DNA from: Hybos culiciformis
Taxonomy: Eukaryota > Arthropoda > Insecta > Diptera > Hybotidae
Assembly (NCBI GenBank): GCA_964007475.1
Contig: OZ023275.1
Location: forward strand, 5,332,001 to 5,396,000
Direction of reading: 5' to 3'
Length of the DNA stretch: 64,000 nt
The position numbers were made by a program, and so were the translations under genes. Shown piece by piece: positions 59,407 to 64,000 of this stretch (positions within the stretch are counted from its first letter, which is position 1; each line of letters starts with the position of its first letter). Below the pieces are notes generated by a model that had not been told where the DNA came from, made no database searches, and saw only the letters and a list, made by a program, of their open reading frames with translations.

Positions 59407-59585
59407 CCTGGTAACATGTTAAGATATCACTCGAAAGGGGAAACGCTATCGATGTCAACATGGCAAAATATTAAGACTTTCTCCCTTCGATACTTTCGAA
59501 ATTTGTATTCGGAAATATTTTGAGATTTAGTGCTAGTATGTTTTATTAGAAATTAAATTTTCGAAATCTTAACATGTCACCTAGC
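59407..59585. repeat. small inverted-repeat element
   Basis: CCTGGTAACATGTTAAGAT at the left end pairs imperfectly with the reverse complement CTAGGTGACATGTTAAGAT of the right end. An inner pair of CGAAAGGGG and CCCTTCGA words strengthens the palindrome. No target duplication is evident. Possibly an old MITE of about 180 bases. Confidence 0.4.
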
Positions 59586-62500
59586 ATCACAGACCAGCAT
59601 TCATCGGGAAAAAATGTTCAAGTGTTTAAAAATGAAAAATTTAAATAATAAAAAATTATGAGAACAAAGCGCTCAAAAAATATTAAGTAAGTACTTAACA
59701 TTTTTACTAATTTTTTTTTTATAAAATCATTAAATATAAATTGATCATTGATTAAAGAACATTAAATCATAGATAACCTAAAACGAAAATAAAAATGAAG
59801 ATATCGATACATATGTAATAATATAATTATAATATTCTATCAAATAAAGAAAAGAAATTGTAAAAATTATGAATCAAGCAGATGAAAATTATATTTTAAT
59901 AAACCTCTTCGCCTAAGCATGTCACCTATGTTATAGCTTTTCATATGGTCAATTTAACTTTTTGAAAGAATATAAATAATTTAATGGTTAAGATGTGGTG
60001 GCAAATTACAAAAGATAATCATTTAAATTTGTGAAACTAAAACCAGAAGCTATACTTATTTATTCTTTATAGTTTAAAATAATAATGAGCACAAAGAAAA
60101 TAGCAAAAGGATGAGTGACATTGCTTTCCCAAAGCTAATTATATTGATCAATAATTTATATGTTTCCGCATTTATATTTTCCTAAATACATTTTATAATT
60201 AAATACTCACATTTTCCTAAATTATTCAGTTTCATACAAACATTAAAATAATGCATTAAAATTGAAAAATTTAAAACTTTAATAAAATCGAACGCAAAAT
60301 AAATTAATATATCTAATGACAAATTAAAATTGACAGATTAATGCAATAGAATTATATTCTTTCGTCAGACCTAACAGAATTATATCGAGTCTTTTTAATT
60401 AAAATTTTGTTTTTTTTTCGTTTTTTTCTAAAATAAAAAATAACTCAAGTAACAAAAGGATCTTCCAAAACTATATTCTTGGCATAGCTTAACTATAAAT
60501 ATAATTTATGTTTTCACAACAGGTATGTCTCTGTAGTAATTTAGTTCAGTTATAGTAAGGTTTTGTTACTTGGGTTTCTTAATTAATGGTTGACTTTAAT
60601 GTTTTAATAATCGATAGGTTTTTGTACTTCGTGCTTGAAGGTATTTGTTGGTCTCATAATATTTTTCATTGGCACTTTACTTTTTATTCTATATAATTCT
60701 ATCATAATGTACCTTAGCTAACAAGTACCTACATTTTACATATATATTTTTAGTTAAAAAGTGACAGGAAATTGATTTAGATTAGAGTAGTAATACCTTT
60801 AACGTTAAATGAAATAAAATAGAAATAATTAATATAAAAAAAATTATATAAATATGTACAAGAACTCAAATAATGATTTTCGAAAATTTAAATTTGTGTC
60901 ATGGCTTTGAAAATATTCTTTTTTAATTCTATTAATTTACATAGTACAAAATCTGCATATGATTAAAATTCTAAAAGTAGGTAAGCATGAAATTCGTGAA
61001 AATATACCTTTTGATATCAGCTTAGGTAGATTTTTTTCCTACATCCATTGAGAAGTTTATGAATAATGTATATAATTAATGTAATAAAAACTATGTTAAA
61101 TTGTAGGCACACCCAATGTGCGAGATGAGATCCCATTTGAAGTAGAGTTTCCATCATATAATCTAATCTCTAATGAATTTTAAGAAATTTTATATATATT
61201 TCTAGACCTATGTACTTACATTATGTAATGTTCATATGAAAATACATGCATAAAAAAAACTATATTCTAATTGTGCATTCTAATTGTGTATGTACCACAA
61301 CTTAAAGCATATTAAATCTATTAAATGAAATCCAAAATCCAACCTTTAATATTTCGCAACCTTTTAACGTTATAACTCTCAGTTAAAAAAAAAAAAATTC
61401 ATTATAAATTTTACAAGCAAATATAGACAATGTCCGAAAATACTGAAAAATTCCAGCTTTTAAAAATTATCGATTGACCAAAATAATAAGGAAACTATAA
61501 TAGGGAATAGAATAATAAGGTAATTTATAACCAATAAAACTAAAACAACAAACCTGTGTATTATTATTCTGACTTTATTTAATTACACATGCCTGGAAAA
61601 AGAGATAAGAATTAACTATGTCATGTGTTATTAATTTGTAGACTTTCCTTTATGCCCACTCAACACTATGCTAGTTTTCGTCTGCTACCTGTATTGTAAA
61701 TATGTTACTTATTGTAATGTGAAATCTTTTAGTATAAATATTTTTATTAGCTCATTAATTAGTAGTTCGATTTATCATTATGCATTATGGCCAGATGTTA
61801 ATTTATGCTAGTCTGTATGTTGCTGATAAGTAGATGGACAATTCTTTTTTTTCTATACTTCGAATGAAAATATGTATAATGTGAATTTAAGTTACTTACA
61901 TCCCTAGTTAAATATGTAAAAAATCAATTTATTATTGAATTTTTTTTCTATAACATAATATTTGTTTTGCTTATTAGCACAAAGGTAAAATAAGTATAGG
62001 TAGCTTAACGATATGATTGTTACCTAATATATTTTTCTAAAATAAAAACATATAAAAAATTATCCTTAAACGAAATGTTTAGTTTTATAAACAAAAAAAC
62101 CAACTTAATTTATTAATTTTAGTCGAATTTCTTTAACAAATATTCTTTTTTTAAATTTTTATGCAACTATAATTTTTTTAAATCAGTATAAAATATTTCT
62201 TTTATTTTTTTAAATTCTGCAATACTACATCAACAATACCGTTAATAAAATCGTAGTCGTAGAATATTTATTTTATTTTGTTCTGCCAAGCTCTGCAAAG
62301 AGCAGAGTAAATAATAAAGGTTTACAGTATTATGCTAAAAAACCTGAGATTATGCGTGTCAATTAATATGTCGACTAAAATCATTTTATTTCATTGAAAA
62401 GATGCTCTGCATAAACTTCAAGCTGCTTCAAGAATTTTAAAGATTTAAACTTTTAAAAGTATATTATTTGTTACGTAGTTTCAACCTGATTTGAAATTCT

Positions 62501-63657
62501 TATGAAAGTACTTTCACTTTAACCTAATGTTTGTTAAGTCCTGTTTCATCAGATAGATAAGAAATTTTCCTTTTAATCCTATTCTATAATGTGGAAAAAA
62601 CAGTCTAGGTTTTTTAAAAAAGGCAAAATAAAGTCATAAAAACTAAATTATAAATGATGGTTTGAAAGTTAATAATAATTTTTATTTATTAATAACTAGC
62701 TCATTTATAACTTATTTCCATTTACCTAATAAATCCCACATAAATTCCTATATTTCTGTTGCCGTTTACATTGATTAAGTGGAATACGAAGTGGAATATG
62801 TTGACATTTAAAAAATTAATAAACTGAAATTTTTTTTTTTTTTATTATTTTTTCATATAAAAAAAAATTTATTTACGTTTTTTATATTTTTTTTTTGTCA
62901 CTTTGACAAAAAAATTTCTGACCAACCAAAAAATAATTTAAAAAAGCACCTAATAATGTACTTTTTTTCATTAATTATGTACTTTTTTTGATAAATTTGG
63001 AATCCGAACTTAAGTGGAATATGAAAAAGGAAAATAGAAATACCGGAATTAATTTTTATATGGGAATTTACCTGAAATATTCCGGAAAACTGAATATCCC
63101 ACAAATATTCCACTAATGGAAATAGGTTATTAAGAATATAAAATGAAAATAAATAATAAAAATGTTAAGTGTGCTGAATTAAGTTTAGAATTTTATTTCG
63201 GAAATTAGAAAAGATGTTATAAATTCATTCAAAATATTCAAAAGCTACTTGTATTATCACTTTAATTGGACACCACTTAAATTGAATACCACTTGTTTAT
63301 TTTGCTCAAAATTTGCCTCTGTACGCTGTGCTTCGAATATGATATGTAAAGTAAGCTATTTATTTTGTGAATCGAAAAAAGATTTCCAACAAAAAATTCT
63401 GCAAAATAATTTCAGCAGTTCTCAACGAAAAGTCAAAGTGTTCGGTTTGGTTTTTTTGACGCGATTTGTATATTAAATAAATACAATCTGCAAAGAAAAA
63501 TAAAAAAAAAAATATATATTATAAAAAAAAAATAAAAAAAGTGTTATCAATAAATGTAAACAAAAAAAAAAAAAGAAAAATTATAAATGCGAGAAAAACT
63601 TTTAATTTTATAGAGCGAAGAAAAATTATTTTTTTTTTTTAATTAAAAAGGAATACA

Positions 63658-64000
63658 ATGAACTCAACATCTACGCCAATACGTCAACAACAGCCACGAC
63701 AAAATTGTTGTAGGCTTTGCCTAGCACCCGAATCTGAATGTATACCTATATTAAAATGCTTGGCTGCTGATCGAGAACCAATTTTAAATAAAATATCATC
63801 GTGTATTCAAATTAAGGTAAAAAAAATACTACAAAAAAAAAATAAATAAAAATTCCATAGTTGTATATGAAAATTTAGGTGGCCATGATTCACATTCACA
63901 GTAAATCGAAACGTGTCATAAATGTATAACTTTTCATAATCATCATTCATAATGAAATCCATTGAAACGTAACACACAAATGCAATTTAACCAGGTGGAC
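63658..64000 (+). CDS. ZAD zinc-finger protein, first exon (continues beyond window)
   Basis: The ATG at 63,658 starts MNSTSTPIRQQQPRQNCCRLC, then LAPESECIPIL and REPILNKISSCIQIK, ending at a donor (AAG|GTAAAA, 63,816/63,817) in phase 0. NCCRLCLAP with Cys18 and Cys21 is the first zinc pair of the zinc-finger-associated domain (ZAD), a dimerisation module at the N-terminus of insect C2H2 transcription factors. The helix region ILNKISSCIQI matches the usual spacing. The second Cys pair should be in the next exon; a candidate acceptor, TTTAACCAG, ends at 63,994, leaving GTGGAC (Val-Asp) before the window stops. These proteins are nuclear DNA-binding or architectural factors that form a large, fast-evolving family in flies; the exact member cannot be named. 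Confidence 0.8.

Larger units (their letters stand above)
57001..63657. other. gene-free stretch between Lrrk and the ZAD gene
   Basis: No coding exon is recognised on either strand over more than 6 kb, despite the missing N-terminal part of Lrrk. The first 700 bases are GC-richer and contain a repeated block (listed). An AAT microsatellite lies at 57,823-57,848 and an AT run near 58,378. Dense TGTAAATA/TGTATATA-like words occur, but nothing that can be assigned. A weak inverted repeat of TAACTTATTTCCATT type flanks about 62,705-63,131. The 75-codon ORF at 63,249-63,476 is not convincing. Confidence 0.5.

Noticed and set aside
43595..62350. shared words CTGAGATTATGC near 43,600 (inverted) and 62,345
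   Set aside because: Only about twelve bases agree, which is not enough to claim a repeat family in AT-rich DNA.
63249..63476. 75-codon ORF with several Cys residues before the ZAD gene
   Set aside because: The CLFC and CAS spacing does not form a zinc-finger pattern and codon use is unlike a gene; it probably lies in upstream flank.
1..64000. CRISPR arrays, prokaryotic operons, or viral genes
   Set aside because: All recognised genes are split by spliceosomal introns and belong to insect families. The tandem repeats found have no spacer structure and no viral protein signature was seen.

Overview
The window is 64 kb of a very AT-rich (about three quarters A+T) insect nuclear genome, full of homopolymer tracts, short MITE-like elements and one 200-base assembly gap. 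Genes have canonical GT-AG introns. Their content points to Diptera: a ciboulot-type thymosin-beta protein, an ovarian-tumor (Otu) protein with OTU plus Tudor-like domains, a hugin precursor whose last peptide is SVPFKPRL-amide (as in higher flies), a secreted regucalcin, the LRR-ROC-COR part of Lrrk, and the first exon of a ZAD zinc-finger protein. The species cannot be named from the sequence.

Layout. 1-23,000 is gene-poor. It holds a possible promoter with a non-coding first exon (194-310), a GC-rich dispersed repeat (574-840), a 193-bp tandem duplication (3793-4178), one orphan coding-looking exon on the minus strand (8530-8627), a foldback MITE with a 9-bp target duplication (13277-13499), a tRNA-derived SINE (14401-14555) and a hAT-type MITE (18542-18907). 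23,054-27,340 is ciboulot: four exons, one actin-binding repeat each. 29,236-37,760 is otu, with a hAT-type MITE just upstream of its putative promoter and a duplicated piece of its last exon downstream. 41,573-42,095 is a minisatellite. 42,846-46,902 is a regucalcin gene with two alternative first exons. 47,859-50,629 is hugin, with two different MITEs in its introns.

The end of the hugin contig carries a decayed antisense regucalcin fragment (51,049-51,245), followed by the gap (51,736-51,935). Beyond the gap, on the minus strand, lie a Wee1-type kinase exon with an in-frame stop (52,248-52,417) and thirteen Lrrk exons (52,703-56,950). These cover LRRs, ROC and part of COR. Lrrk's kinase and WD40 parts are not found in the window, and its N-terminal exons are not seen to the right. 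57-63.6 kb has no recognisable gene. A ZAD zinc-finger gene starts at 63,658 and runs off the end.

The most unusual structure is a pair of inverted, exactly 2073-bp transposon copies (24,920-26,992 in a ciboulot intron; 39,405-41,477 downstream of otu). Both are flanked by a palindromic CCTGG site, and neither has a transposase ORF. The genes do not form an operon or a shared pathway; they are independent neighbours. The most interesting protein-level observations are the regucalcin metal-site Glu-to-Lys change with three alternative N-termini, an intact catalytic Cys in Otu, a possible third amidated peptide in hugin, and two splice-site anomalies in Lrrk that look like one-base indels.
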